Positions 9,746-23,375 of a DNA stretch of 64,000 nt are shown in pieces; the first letter of the stretch is position 1, and each line of letters begins with the position of its first letter. The position numbers and the translations under genes are program-made. This DNA is from Vitis vinifera (lineage: Eukaryota > Streptophyta > Magnoliopsida > Vitales > Vitaceae). Below the pieces are notes generated by a model that ran no database searches, had not been told where the DNA came from, and saw only the letters and a program-made list of their open reading frames with translations. Location: assembly GCF_030704535.1 (NCBI RefSeq), contig NC_081810.1:8256501-8320500 (forward strand), in the 5' to 3' direction.

Positions 9746-12700
9746 CCTTACATCATAAATTTATTTCTTCAACAATTTTTTTTTATATTTCTTATTTTTC
9801 AAAATAAAAAATTAAATTTATGATTAAAAAAGAAGAACTAAAAAATATTTATAAAATATATTGTTAGATAATACTATATGTATTATTTAATGTATAGAAG
9901 TATTTTATATGTTGAAAAACATAATATAAATTTTTTTATTCATAATTTAAATATTTTAATTATCAATATTGTTAATAAAAAAACACTAAACATAAGAGAA
10001 ATTTCATATTTTTTTAATAGTAAATATTAAAATATAATATAATTTTTATTTTAAACAAATATTTAACATTAAAAATAATATATATTTCATTTTATATTTT
10101 TTATTCATTTTATAAATCGAGTATAAACATGACATAACATATTTCATCACACATAGTAGTATTATGTATACATAGACACACAAAAAGGGACCTTATTTTC
10201 AATGTTGGGTCCAACTCTAATTTCATTGAGCCCAAAAGAGACTTCTACAGTTGCTTGAGCTGGGCCTTGTATTGGAGCCTTATGTGGGATTGAAGAGAAT
10301 GGTTTTGCAGACTTATGATAGTGGGGTTAAGAAGGTTGCCTTATGTGATATTTGGATTAGCTATATATGATATTAGTAGTACTGAAGTTGGCAATAATGA
10401 TGATATTATTAATATTTCTGCTAACAAATTTTAATTTATTCTATCAAATCTCCCATGAAATCCTGCTCCATGTTTGGGAACACGAAAAATAAGGCATAAA
10501 ATATTACTTTCCCAAGTTGTTTCAATGATATGGTTTGAGTTCAATCTTAACTTTTAGTGAGCTACATGAAGAACAATGCATTTTATATTGAATATATGAG
10601 ACTATAAATCTCACCCACTCTTGATTTCTCCATTGAAAATTCTTAAAAAGATTTGGCACAAATTCTTAAGATCTTAACAAGTTTAAAATGCATGGTTCTT
10701 CTTTGAAATGGGGAGTAGAGACTAAAAAAAATATATAAAAAAAAGAAAAAAAATGTAAGTGTTATTAAACTAAAAAAAATCTCTATGCATAATGATAGAG
10801 GATTGTATTGTTTCGAGTTTAAGTAAGAAAGAGTAGATGCATTAAGTCATGGTATAATAAAGCAAAAAAGATAGAAATGGTTTGTGAAATTAAAAAAAAC
10901 TATTATATATTGTTTTCATGCACGTATACGTAGAAAATAAAGAAAAAATAATAAGATTTTTAATATGATTTGATGATCAATTTGATTTTTACGTTTATAG
11001 AGCGCACTAACACACAAAAATCCACTTATCAAAAGGAACGAAAAGGAGTATGATGATGAAACTCTTAAAAAATTAATCTCAATTGCAATTGCACTATGTA
11101 AAAATGAAACCCTAAAACATAAAAAAATTAAATATATAATAGGGGTAAATACGTTATTCACAACATAAAAAAAGTTTCTCTAGAAGCGCTACCTCTTCAA
11201 CCCTCGCGAATTGACCGGATAGCTTGATCCCTACAAGTTCATACATTAAGTCATCAAACTAAAAAAATTTCTATGCATAAAGGATCATTTTGTTTTGAGT
11301 TTAAATGAGAAAAAAAAGCACATGCATTAAGTCATGGTATAATAAATAATATCCTCGAATTTCTAATTAATATCTTTGAATTATTTAGATATGACCTGTT
11401 TTGAGTCTATTTTATTAATATGGAAGGAACTTCTGGATTAGCCACGTGGTACATGGATGACATTAGATCTTCTCTTCAAATGAATGCAATTATTGGCCAA
11501 AGAAAAAGGATTGGAAGAGATGAAATGCAAGGCATGCATGGTGAGAGGGAGGAGTGCGTGGAGCTATGATAACCACTTTATGGAGTTGAATATTATCTTT
11601 TCCAGCTTTGTGGGTTAGTGATGTGTTGGTCTTTTTGCACTCTCTTCTTTATCATGTTTTCCTTCTTTAATGTGAATTTCCAATCTCATTGATTTATTTG
11701 GTGGTGATTAGACTTGTGTGGGGGGTGTGACATAGCCTCGTGGGCATGACCTACCTCTCTGGCTCTCTCCACAGGCGTTTACACCTCCATGCATGCACGC
11801 AATAATTGTCTAGGGCACTGCGGTTGTGCAGTACCGCTCGTGTCCCATGTTTCCTCATGGAAGGAAGTAGGTAGTAGGAACTATGTATCTCCTCCCAAGG
11901 GTCCGGCTTCTTTCCAAAGGGAAAGCCACCCACCAACAAATCTATATCAATATAATAGCTATGGTGTATATATTTTTAAAGTTTTGTTATTCATATCTTA
12001 ATCTTATTTATTTATACATTTAAGACGTAAATGTATATTTAATTTTTTTTAAGGATAGTTATTAGAATTAGTTATTAATTCAAAAAAATATTTTTAACTA
12101 GACCACATATATAAAAAAATAATTTTATAGAATAGAAATTAAAATTAGTTGTTAATTATTTTTAAGAATAAAATTCTCAAAATATATATTTTTAATTTAT
12201 TCTTTATGAAGCTACTATACACTTAATTATGGATAATATAAGAAATTTTAAAACTTTTTTTTTTTTTTTTCATATTTTTAATAATTTTTTTAGAATACTA
12301 TATAAAAAACTTTTAAAAATGCCTCAAATTTATTAAAAAAACAACATATTTCCCAACAATTTTTTTTTAAAATTAATATATATATATATATTAAATGACC
12401 AAAGATGACCGAAGAGGCCTTCAACTGAAATTAATATATATTTTTAAATTATTGACCCACCTAGATTATATATTATTAAAATTTTGGTGTGATATATATC
12501 TTCTTGATCGCTGTACTAAATGATCTTAAGTACGTGTGTAGAGTTAGAAGTTGAATCTAATTGGAAAACATAACTTTTTTTCTCGAGATTTGTAAAAACA
12601 TTATCTAAAATTCATCCCCCAACTGAAATTAATCCAGATTTCCAGATCAAAGCTAAAATACCATGAACCCAATTCATTTTGAGCCCGGAGAAGCATATTT

Positions 12701-14836
12701 CAAATCCAAAATGCCAGCTATGGCAACAAAATCTATGGTTCACATCGGCCATGAATGTTACTGCACTGCACCTAGAGATAATGACCAAATAAAAGATACA
12801 AAAATAATTTAATTGATTAATTAATTAATTATTTATTTATTTATTCATAGACAGCCAGCCATGGGGGGTGGTGGAGCAAGTACGAGGCAATGTAGCAGTG
12901 GGAAATACAAAAGGACTACGGTAGTGGTTGGAGCTTCAAAAAATACTCTAATTCCAATGATTATGCATCAACTATCCATATATATTATTTGGGACTCCAC
13001 CTTGGCTTTAGGGTGAAGACAGACTTCCTCACATTGTTCAATACTCTTTTGGATTCAACTCCATATTAAGAATCTTAATAACTCGCCTCGTGTGTCCAGT
13101 AGACACCATTATTATCAGTTAAGAACCCTAATTTGGCCTTTCTCTACTATGGTCGGTGTCCAAAAACCTCATGCAAGGAAGCTTCGTGCGCCCTTGAATG
13201 TGCTCTGATGGTAGCTTTGTCGATAAATTTACCCGCACGTGCAGACACTTACACACTGGCTTATTGTCATGTTAGGGTTAATGGGATAAAGAAACCAAAA
13301 TGTTTGGTAAATTATTCACTAGTGGAGGAGAAGGGCTGCCCTCTACCCACAGGCAATGGACAAAATTGTATTGTTTAATTAGTAACCTAGTCATGTTCGC
13401 TAATATGACTTGAGATTTTGGTGGGTTGATGGTGATTTTGGTGTGAAAAAGTTAGGACATCTTTGGGCTTGGTTGGTATATGCTAATTGGCGTTTGTGTG
13501 TTTTATTAGTGGAAATACCATCAAAGAGAATAAAATTTGTAAACTATTGTTTTGAAGCAATGTTGACGTTAAATTACACAAAAATATCAAATAGATTCTA
13601 TTATTAAGATTTTTCACCCGAATTTGATTAAAAAAAACTTATATGATAATCATTTATACATCTGAACGGGTTTATACGATATATACACGTATACTTGAAT
13701 ATGTTATTACGAGTTTCTTCATCCATATTTTTTCGTACATTTTGAATGAATTTTACATGATATATTTATGTGTCTAATTTGCCTATATATTAGTTGTGAG
13801 TTATTTATCTATTTTTATGAAAATCTTACTTGAAGAATTTATTTCATATTTAAGGTTGACACTATTTTAAAAAATGTTTTGGGGTTAATATAAGATGCAA
13901 ATGAAAGTATATGGAGGATATTTATAATTTACCTTATTTATTTTGTCCATATTTAATTTTTGAAAAGTATTACATAAAGAAGAAAAATGATTTTCTTAAA
14001 TTTGATTTATTATAAAAAATAATAATTAAAATTAGTTAAAAGTTTATACATATATAATAGAGGAAATGAATTTAAAGAAATATATAAAAATAGTTCATTT
14101 ACTTTAAATATATTATTGTTTTTTTTTTCTTTCCAATTTTCCCAGATGTTTTCTTAAATTTTTTTGAAGCCAAATACAACTTTTAGTTTTTATATTCAAT
14201 AAGGATATGAAAAATAAGATAAGTCTTATGATTTTTAGTATGATTTATTTATGATATAAAAAATTGTGAAAATGTATATTATTATTATTATTATTATTTT
14301 ATTGCTAAAAACCAAAAGTGAAAGTTAAAAATTATTCTAAATGGGACCATAATTGATGATAACACTAACCTTAAATTTTTTATTCATTTTCTATTTTATA
14401 TCTGTTTGAAAATTTGTTGTAGGCTAAGGGCTACTTTGGTGAATTGCATGCCAATCGAGAGAGAGAGAGAGAGAGAAGCCATTCCATTTTTTTTTTTTTA
14501 AATGTTATTTCAATTTTAAAAAAATTTGTCAACCACCCTCCAACACTCCAGCTGGCCTCTTCGAATTTTAGCGCATAGTATGAGAAAAATGAATGTCTCA
14601 CCCGCATGGCAGTTAACTACATCACCCACACGTAAAACCTATGCAAATTTGTTAATATCTGAGGTGGAACGAGCATGAAAATATACTAATTAAAAAATAA
14701 AAAATATTTATGTGAAGACATGTAATAAATTTAAAGAAAAAAATTAAAAATGACAAGGCAATAATAATAATAAAAATATTATAATAAATGAGGGTGAGTG
14801 AATGATAAGGAAGATGAGTATGGGATCCGTACCTAA

Positions 14837-14999
14837 TCATTTTAATATCAGTTGGAAGGCATTATTTGAAGGTGGGAGTTGAAACTCATCGGCATGATTT
14901 GGCATCAACTCATCCAGTCCACCCCACATTTCACCAAACACTTCCCATTTTGCCATGTCCAACTAAACTCATTTTAATATCAGTTGGAAGGCATTATTT
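14837..14999. repeat. 31-bp exact direct repeat separated by 101 bp
   Basis: The segment 14837-14867 (begins TCATTTTAATATCAGTTGGA) recurs exactly at 14969-14999. The 101-bp interior is less AT-rich than its surroundings. Confidence 0.85.
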
Positions 15000-15770
15000 T
15001 TAAATTATTTAATTTTTATATAATTGAAGAAAATAAAATAAATTGAATTTAATAGTACGTGTAAAAAATAATTTATTAACTTTAATCTATTTTTATTATT
15101 TTCCTTTTTTCTTTTATTTTTCTTTTCTTCATATTTTTATCCATATTTAAAAAAAAAAATTAAACATAGGATTATATATTTATTTAAAAAAAGATGATGG
15201 CTTTTAGAATATGTTTAATCAAATTATTATATTAATAAATTTTTACTATCTTAAATCTCTAAAATTTTTAAGCATATAAAATAAATTCTATACTTTTTTT
15301 TTATTTATAATAATTCTTACTTTTATATATATATTTTTTAAAAAAAACACACAAACTACACCTTAAGTTTCATAGTTATATTATTTCTTAAGTCATCTTT
15401 TTCTTAGCTTAATTCCATTTTTTTTTATCCTATTAATATTATTCATTGATTGGTCTCATTTTTCATAGTAGATAAGATCTTTTATACTTCCATGACATAT
15501 TTGAGTCCTATATTTATTTAAACATATTTATATAAAGAAATTATTTAACAAATTTGATGGAAAATCATAAGATTATTTGTCAAGAAAAGTGTACTCTTGG
15601 CCTAATTTTAAATAGTGAGGAGAAAATGAATACCCAAATCTGTTTGAAATTGGGATTTGGGAGTAGTATATGGCTAGGATTCATGGGTCGGATCACTTTC
15701 AATGGGTGGGTCATTCTAATTTTTTTATTTTTATTTTTATTTTTTATTTTTATAAAGATGTCAAATTTCA

Positions 15771-15855
15771 AGTTCAAAAAGCTTCGATTGGACCCATGCC
15801 ATTACAATTACAACTTCAAAAAGCTTGGAATGGCCCCATGGCATTACAAGTTAGA
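15771..15855. repeat. Two-copy imperfect tandem repeat of about 41 bp
   Basis: Both copies carry TTCAAAAAGCTT, then CCCATG and CATTACAA. The first starts near 15771 and the second near 15812. Confidence 0.6.
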
Positions 15856-17226
15856 GGTCTAATCGAAACAACCACAGTAGGGTCCAAACTCATTGGAAAT
15901 CAACTGTTTTTTCCCTTTTAAATAATTGTTAGTTGATTTCCTAATAATAATGTTATCTAGAGATGAGTTCTGAGAATTCATAGGTTTTTTGTAGAATGTT
16001 TTCAAAAACAAATTTAAAAAAATATCATTTGAGAATAGTTTTTAAAATTAGTTTTTAATTGTTTTTATGAATAAAATTTTATTTATGAATTCAAATTTCC
16101 TTCCATTGTTATATATTAGCATATTGTGTACCTACAACAAAAGTTATTAAACTCTTATTGTTAATCGTTTTCAAAAATAGTTTTAAAAAATAGTTTTCAA
16201 ATATAGTTTTTAAAAATTGTCCTTTAATGTTTATTCGGGAACTTAAAATAATTTTAACTTTTTTTTTCTAATTTTTAAATATGTTTTAAAAACTATTCTC
16301 CAATATTTTGTAAAACAAATGTCCATTTGGAAACTCCAAATATTTTTAAATTTTTTTCCTTATTTTTAAATATATTTTAAAAATAACTTTTATATATAGT
16401 ATCTTATTTTTAATCATTTTTCATATTTATATAATTATTTTTTTAAACATTTATCACAAAACAATTAAAAAAAATTATTTGAAAACACCTTATTTTCTAT
16501 ATCTTGGTTACCAAAGGTGTTTTATTGTTTTGAAAAACAGAAAACTATTTTAAAAAACAATTACTAATTAGATCTCAAGATATTCATATTTTTTTATGTT
16601 GTTTGGAATAATCTATAAAAAAGTGCGCTTAAAAAATAATACATTTTCATTATAAATTTTTTAAAAAACTATTTTTGTTAAATATGTTTTGTAAACTAAA
16701 AAACTTTATGTTTTAAAATAAAAAATGAAATTGTTCTTAAAGATAGTTCTAAACACACCCCATAATTTCTTGGAGATTGCTACTTTTTAATAGATCTAAC
16801 AGAAAGTTCCAATTCTTTGTTTGGTGGGAGGGAAAGATCCAGTTTCACAGCTGTGAAAAGGGGCCCAACTTCAACTCCAAAACTAAAATACTTTCCTTGC
16901 TTATATCATTACTCTCCTTGCCTGTAATTCATTTTCCTTAATTTGCCTATCTCCAAAAATTGTAAAATTTAGAGAAGTATTTGCTGTGATAAAAAAGTGC
17001 AATATTTTTATTTTTAGTTTCTCCTAATTATCCCTGGATCGGTGCAACCTTATTTTAATCTCTGAAACATGGAAAACATTTCCAACAAGGCTATGGCGGC
17101 CTAAGTTAAATACCCATTGAAGGAAGGACATAATTGGAAGATCATATTATACTATAGTCTATGTTAAAATACACTATAGTTTAAATTTTTAATTCACCTT
17201 TGTTTCTATGGGGAAGGTTGCTCCTG

Positions 17227-17235
17227 TATATATAT
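17227..17235 (+). promoter_or_regulatory. TATA box of the DUF4228 gene
   Basis: TATATATAT lies 98-106 bp before the ATG at 17333. A purine-rich leader (GAGAAAAAG-type) follows, as expected for a plant 5' UTR. Confidence 0.5.
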
Positions 17236-17332
17236 CTGGCTGTCATGTCCCTGGTCACTAACAAAGAGAAAAAGAAAGGGAGAGATCAATACGCAGAGAG
17301 AAAAAAACACAAGAAATTGCATAGATAGAGAT

Positions 17333-17779
17333 ATGGGCAACAGTCTGAGGTGTTGTTTGGCTTGTGTTCTTCCTTGTGGAGCTCTGGATTTGATCCGTAT
17401 AGTGCATTTAAGTGGCTACGTGGAGGAAATTGCTAGACCAGTCACCGCCGGCGAGATCCTCCAGGCCCATCCGAACCATGTACTCAGCAAACCCTGCTCA
17501 CAAGGCGTCGTCCGGAAAATTCTAATCCTATCGCCGGAGTCCGAGCTCAAAAGGGGCAGCATATACTTCCTAATTCCGGCGACGTCGCTGCCGGAGAAGA
17601 AGAGAAGTGGCAGTGGCAGCAACCCCAAGAAGTCCTCCAAGAAGAGTAGTAGAAAGTGCAACACTGACGTTGGTTCAACGGAAATGATCTCTGAAAAGAA
17701 GTCCTCACGCCGGGATCGCCGGAGCAGCGGCCGGGTCGGAGTATGGCGGCCTCATTTAGAGAGCATTTTGGAAGACTGA
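17333..17779 (+). CDS. PADRE (DUF4228) domain protein
   Basis: Single exon, 148 residues. The N terminus MGNSLRCC fits N-myristoylation at Gly2 and palmitoylation at the Cys residues, so plasma-membrane attachment is likely. Residues about 18-85 carry the DUF4228 core: IRIVHLSGYVEE, then the conserved PVTAGEIL and LSKPCSQGVV, then GSIYFLIP. A basic Ser/Lys-rich disordered stretch follows (about 90-130), and the tail WRPHLESILED is typical of the family. PADRE proteins are induced by pathogens and abiotic stress in plants; their molecular activity is not settled. Length is normal and nothing is broken. Confidence 0.93.
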   Translation: MGNSLRCCLACVLPCGALDLIRIVHLSGYVEEIARPVTAGEILQAHPNHVLSKPCSQGVVRKILILSPESELKRGSIYFLIPATSLPEKKRSGSGSNPKKSSKKSSRKCNTDVGSTEMISEKKSSRRDRRSSGRVGVWRPHLESILED

Positions 17780-20008
17780 TAACTTTTTTTTTGGGTCGCC
17801 GGAATCTGAGATTCCGGGGAATATATCACATGAATGGTTCAATTATATATATATATATGGTTGTGCTACGTTTTTTTAATGTACGTGGGACTATTGGAAT
17901 TGGTTATGTGGATAAATTTTCACTTTGTTCGATCGCTTTGCTGCTTCGGTCTGCTTACAATTAATAATAGCAGATTTGGAGATCCACTTTTTTTTATGAG
18001 AAAATCGTCTATTCTCCCGAGAAAATTACAGCAACAAGCTGATCAAAACCTGTGTCTCCTTTGTACTCATGTCATGGAAATGTAAGTAATCAAAGTCACT
18101 ATATTTGTCTCTTTCAATAATCCCATAAATTTTAATTTCCAGAGTTCCCCCATTGGTGTTGTTTCGATGTTAATGATTAGCCTTCATGTATTCTATTTTG
18201 AATTCCATACTTGACTTGGAGAATTCTTAGCTGTCCAACTAAACTATCCGGTTTTTTAAATCCAAGTGTTGGGAGCTGTTGATCTTATTACTGAAAAAGT
18301 GGGATTGGATTCATAAATAAATGCTTGTAATGTCATTTAACAAAAGTCAAGAGAACATTGTTAAGCTTGGTAGCGAACAGATGGAGGGAATATAGGGCAA
18401 GGACTTCATAAAAAAATGGACAAGAAGACTAGTAAGTAGTTGATGATTGTGAATCTTAGCCTTTTCTTTATATATGCTAGCTATTACAGAGGTGAATATG
18501 GTCTAGTTTTGAAGAATTAAATGGCTAGCAACATGGGAAAATAGTCTGTTTTGGATGGGGATCGGATGAGAAAAGCCTCAGCCCATTTGGTTTATTGAAT
18601 ATTGGCTTATATATCTTATATATATATAGCATAAATCCAAAGTTCTCGAGTAGCGACATGGCCACGATACAGCAAAAATAAATGCAAAACAAGCTGGCAA
18701 ATGACCTCAAACCATGTTTCATATATAACTCAAGTCATCACATGGATTCCCTCCTCTTCCTCCCCCTTTAATATTAGACAATACTTACACATCCCTTTCT
18801 CAAACTCCTCAACATAATATAAATAATGGTTTGGACCACAGGGCTCTCATTGATTGCAGTTTTGTAGATCCTACATTTCCATTTTCCAAGTTAACTCCCT
18901 TGTTATTTTACCCAATTAAGAGTGTGATCACATGGATTCATGTCCGTCGCCTGCCCCGTACGAGGCATCATTTCGTCTGTTTAAACAAAGGGCTCACAGC
19001 ATATTGAGTATTGGGCATAATTCATATATATAAATATATATATATATATAAGCTATGGTTTTTAGCTAAATTATCGCCAACATAGTTGATCCAATTGATG
19101 TACTCCTTTAAAATAGTAAGCTGGGAGATCCCTATGAACTCACATCGAGCCTTGCATAGTATCGGTTAGGACAAAAAGGATCGCGACGCTGAGTTCACGG
19201 GTTCAGTCATGCACCCCAGTTCCCGGAGGAGATCAACTTGGCTAAGTCTCTCTAGATTGGAGACATGCAGTCTTATATTTACATATGAGTTATTATTATG
19301 TGGGGGGTGATTTTCAGTATCACTATGTCAAATGGAGTCTTGGACTAGCTACCATAGAAGGTCGGCTTGTTCCGATCATGTCCAAATAAAAAAAAAAATA
19401 GTGGCCGGGCTCTTTGCCAAAACCAGTTTCCAATCATCCTTACAATCCATGTATCAACATGAATTGCTTCAACTATATACATGTTACATGGAATGTGTAT
19501 TAGAAACCACACAAGAATTATAATTTGCTTTCAATTTTCAAGAATCTAGTCTCAACTGCTCCATAATTTGATTCACAAATAATCTGTGATATATAGATTT
19601 ATCAAGAAAAAGATCTTGATATGCAAATTTTCTTCACGGGACTGCAAGAATTTGAGCTGGAGGTCACATGGAATCCCAATTTAATCATTTGCATGCTGTG
19701 TTTTTCCTAATTAGTTATGCATATTTTTATTGCCTAGAACATTAATTGAAAAAGCAAGATCTTAATGAGTGGTGGAAATGGTTCTTTCTATCTGAATTTA
19801 CCTCAATTAGATTGGGGTTTGGAGACTGTGAAGGGAGAGTACTCCATATAACCATAGGAACAAAAAATCTTCTTTTCTTCCAAAAAGTAATGTATTTTAC
19901 AGGTGACTACAGGAAGGCATTAAGTAAAGAAGCTACTGTTTTTCTCATGTTTTCCTCTAAATTGATCCTATTTCAATTATGCTGTATGTTAATCTGCTAA
20001 GAAACTGG
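17780..20008. other. Intergenic region between DUF4228 and CHX gene 1
   Basis: The first few hundred bases are probably the 3' UTR of the DUF4228 gene. AT repeats occur near 17845 and 19025-19051. A less AT-rich segment at 19120-19270 matches nothing I recognise, and no tRNA-like box B was found. No gene is supported. Confidence 0.55.
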
Positions 20009-23000
20009 TCACATTTTTCCCATATCCACAACAGCAAATGCATCTCCCTCAATGAAAGGCGAGGGTTCCAGCATGCCATCACCTACAAATGCTTGTTGTT
20101 GCACCACCAGTAGTGAGGCCTTGCATTTGGAATCTGAGGATGCTAGCATGTCCCCGATAAACCCTAGCTCTGGAAACTCATTCCATTCTGTATACCCACC
20201 AAACATTGTTGAATCATTTGCATGGCTTCTACCCACCAGCACTAGTTCATACGAGTTATCTAAGGTTTGGATCGCTGTGATAATTCCCAAGCTGTCTGTT
20301 ACCAGTTCCTCTTTGAAAACCAGGCTTTCGCTTCCAAGGTTTGCCAGCCTAAATTCATTGATCAGTTCATAGTCGAATCCTCTCTGGTGATATTTCTGGT
20401 CTTTGGAGCTGGAATCAACAAAGTGAACCACTGTGAGACTTACATTTGGGTGTTCTGCCATGCGCATGGCGTATGCTAGTGCCTCTCTATCGTCAGCCCC
20501 GCCAACGAACAACACCCCAATTCTGTATCCGGTTCTGCTGGCAAACAAGAAGGTGTTGGTAGGCAGCGTGCCGCGATCAACCAAGATGCCGACGGAGCAA
20601 GGGCTGTTTTCGAGTATGTTGCGGTTGACAGTCCGGATGGTAGTGTTGGCTGCGTCGGTGGTGTCAACGGTAAACCGCTTATGGAATGGAACTAGCACCA
20701 TAGCCACCCTCTTGTCCAGAGCAAGTCCACAGACATCTTGATGAATGGTCTCGTATGGTGCAATGGATGTGAAGGGATTCACTGTCACAGCGCCTTTGTT
20801 TTGTTGCTGGTATAATCTGAAAGCGTTTATGATGTGCTTAGAGTGGGTGGCGTGAGCGGACTTCCTTTTCCCTGGACGATGAGCCACAAACATGGAAGAT
20901 GATCTGCCTTCAAGGTCAACAAGGTGCACAACGTAAAAGCAGATTGGACTTCCGAAGCTTGGATTGGAGACTTCAAGAAGATTAAGGAGGGGAGATGTGT
21001 TGTTTTCATGGTAGATGCAAGCCAGCAAGCGGAGCTCGGAATCGGGTCTGGAATGGAGTATTGTCCTTCGCTTCTGTGATCTGTATTTCCTTGGCTTGTA
21101 CAACATCTTCACTAGGGGTGCGATGGCTCCGGAGAAGAGAACCATACATATGATCATGATGCTATATGACTCTTCATCGACGTACTGCAGCATATGAAGC
21201 ACAAATAGGCTAAGTTTATCAACCTTGAGGCAGTTGTTGATTGTATTTTTGCAGAATCATTTTGGATTTTATACTAAAGATAAGGCGACGAGAATCAATC
21301 TGATATCCCAAAACCATTTTGCAAGAATGCAACCAATTTGTTTTTAGCTAAAACTATTATAAACAAGCATAGATATATAATGGGATTGAGTTGAAGTTAA
21401 TACCCCAAGCATCAGCGCTCTTCCTGAAATTATAACCTCGCAGATGCCTTGGGCACTCATGACAAGGCCTAACGACAGTGCATCATCGATTGGCATTTTG
21501 TAGTACATGGCAGGCAACATGGTTCCCACAATTTTTCCCGCGGAGGCGCCTAACTCTATGACTGCCAAAGTGAGAAAGTTCTTCGAACTTATTATAGAAA
21601 GATTTATTCTCGACGAGTAGATAACGAAAAAAAGTGGCAGAAGAATAGCGGAAGTGTAGGACTCGAGCTTCTCAATCAGTGCTGATCCTAATGGTGGTCC
21701 ACACGGTACAAAAATGCCCAAAATTATAGGCCCAACCATGAAATGCTGGCCAATGATCTCACCAAGGAAGGCACTCCCTAAGATCATCACAAAGATGCTA
21801 AAGACATAGCTCTCCTTGATTGGTTTTCCTTCAGCAGTCTGTTCAACCATCCAATCCATAATAGGCCGCAGAATGTATACAATGATAAGCACCAAGATGA
21901 TAAATGACAAGGATAATGCTAGCATGCTTTCATACTGACCAGTTGAGCCTTGAAATATTACATATGAGCCCAATGCCAGGGTCCAACTGCACAGGCCACT
22001 TATCATAGATGAGGATAGGGCTAACCTTCCCAGCTCGGAGTTGAGGATCTTGATATCAGTTAGAAGGCAAGTAATGACATGGGAGGAACTCATGCTCATC
22101 AGTGTTGCTACACAGTAAATAGAATTGCTTATATTGTGGGCCAAGGTCTTAGTTTTTCTGAGATTGTGAGCCAAGCCAACCACAATTATCAATGGCAAGA
22201 AGAAGTTGCAGAAGCCTATGACTACTCCTCTCCTTCCTGACTTCCTCATCAGATGTGTATCCATTTTCACTCCAACTAGGAACATAAAGATCATGCACCC
22301 AAATAAGGCGACGGTTTGGCTGAAATAAATGCTGCTCTCTGGGAAAACCCATTTGGAGAATGCTGGAGATTTTCCTAAACCCGACGGTCCCAGGATAATA
22401 CCTCCCTGATGAATACCATAAACATCACACACACCAAATATTACATACTTCTTTTTCCTCTTTTGGATGCAGTACAGTAAATTGTTGGACGCATTGCCGT
22501 AACAAAATTGTTGCCTGAAATTTTGAGTAGTGCCAGCATTTGTTTTGCAGGGCACAAAAATGTGAAGCATGAAGAGAAGAGTTTATATATATATATATAT
22601 ATATAAGCGATTCTCCTTAAAAGTGCTTATAATGGTATAATGGAAGCCCTACTAACAAAAGTCTTCCTGATCAAAGGGTTTTAACCATAATCATCTCCAA
22701 ATGGACTCTCAATCTAAGCATAAACCAACTATATTCTATAAGATATTATAAAAGGTGGGAGATTTCTCTAATCAATGTCACAAAATGAAATGGTCAGGAT
22801 GAACATATTCAAATTACATTAGATCATATTAAATCAAGAATTGGTTTTCTATAAATTTGATACAAGCAATATGAATTTTCTATCAGAGACTCCTAAAGGG
22901 TTTGGCCGACTAAATATGTAAGCCTAAACGCATCAGAGACTAATTCATATAGTAATGAATCCTTTCTGTTTGGAAAATGTTAAATGGAAAGAAGATGAAC

Positions 23001-23230
23001 ATGAGGGAAGAAAATAAGCTTACTATCATCTGTGCGGTGAAAGCAGGTTGACCAAACGGGGTGAGAAGGAACTGTATGATTGAAATGCATAAGGAAGATA
23101 GAGAGATCTGCAGCGGGATTTGAGTCGACAAGTTGAGTGGACTATCTCCATAAAAGATACCTCTTGATTTCGTTTTCATTACGGTATTGCATATGAAGCC
23201 TGTGCCGTACAATACGTCTGAAAAATTCAT
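20009..23230 (-). CDS. CHX: CHX-type cation/H+ antiporter, gene 1 (diverged at key residues)
   Basis: Exons 23230-23024, 22405-21404 and 21184-20009 join in phase 0 to a 794-residue protein. The start is the ATG at 23230 (MNFSDVLYGTGF). The N-terminal half is the multi-span Na+/H+ exchanger fold of the CPA2 family, with GGIILGPSGLG, FLVGVKMD and [12 protein letters not shown]; the C-terminal 390 residues are the soluble regulatory part typical of CHX. These proteins exchange K+ or Na+ for H+ in plasma or endomembranes. Three usual residues are altered. The Asp after the NSELGRL segment is Gly206 (codon 21997-21995). The Lys of the SAKG motif is Gln388 (21451-21449). The PDGPP motif reads PCGPP (Cys codon 21703-21701). 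The frame is otherwise whole, so this may be a transport-poor or repurposed paralog. A CT/poly-T tract lies just upstream (about 23313-23375). Confidence 0.9.
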
Positions 23231-23344
23231 CTTTGTAGCATACACAAGCTAAGATTCATGCAAAAATAAAGCTATGTAGGAGGAGAGAAGACAGCAAAGG
23301 TGAGTAGAAAATTCTCTCTTTCTCTCTCTCTTTCTCTCTCGATC

Positions 23345-23375
<31 letters not shown>

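Larger units (their letters stand above)
8612..17332. other. AT-rich gene desert
   Basis: About 8.7 kb with no gene I can support. It contains a foldback repeat near 9.5 kb, AT, ATT and GA microsatellites (9721-9745, 14278-14300, 14457-14476), a 31-bp direct repeat pair at 14837 and 14969, and degenerate A/T-rich repeats at 15.95-16.77 kb. A less AT-rich patch at 11700-11940 has short open frames on both strands but no recognisable protein. The last part is the promoter of the DUF4228 gene. Confidence 0.6.

Noticed and set aside
15950-16770. A/T-rich block resembling dispersed MITE-type repeats
   Set aside because: Low complexity made ends and target duplications impossible to fix by eye.
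19120-19270. Possible tRNA-like segment
   Set aside because: No pair of box A and box B motifs (the T-loop GGTTCRANNCC is absent) and no cloverleaf could be drawn.
20052-20741. Long + strand frames opposite the CHX gene 1 C-terminal exon
   Set aside because: Mirror frames of a GC-balanced exon; similar shadows occur opposite all four CHX genes.
23231-23245. Start of CHX gene 1 at 23245
   Set aside because: That codon is GTG; the first ATG in frame is 23230.
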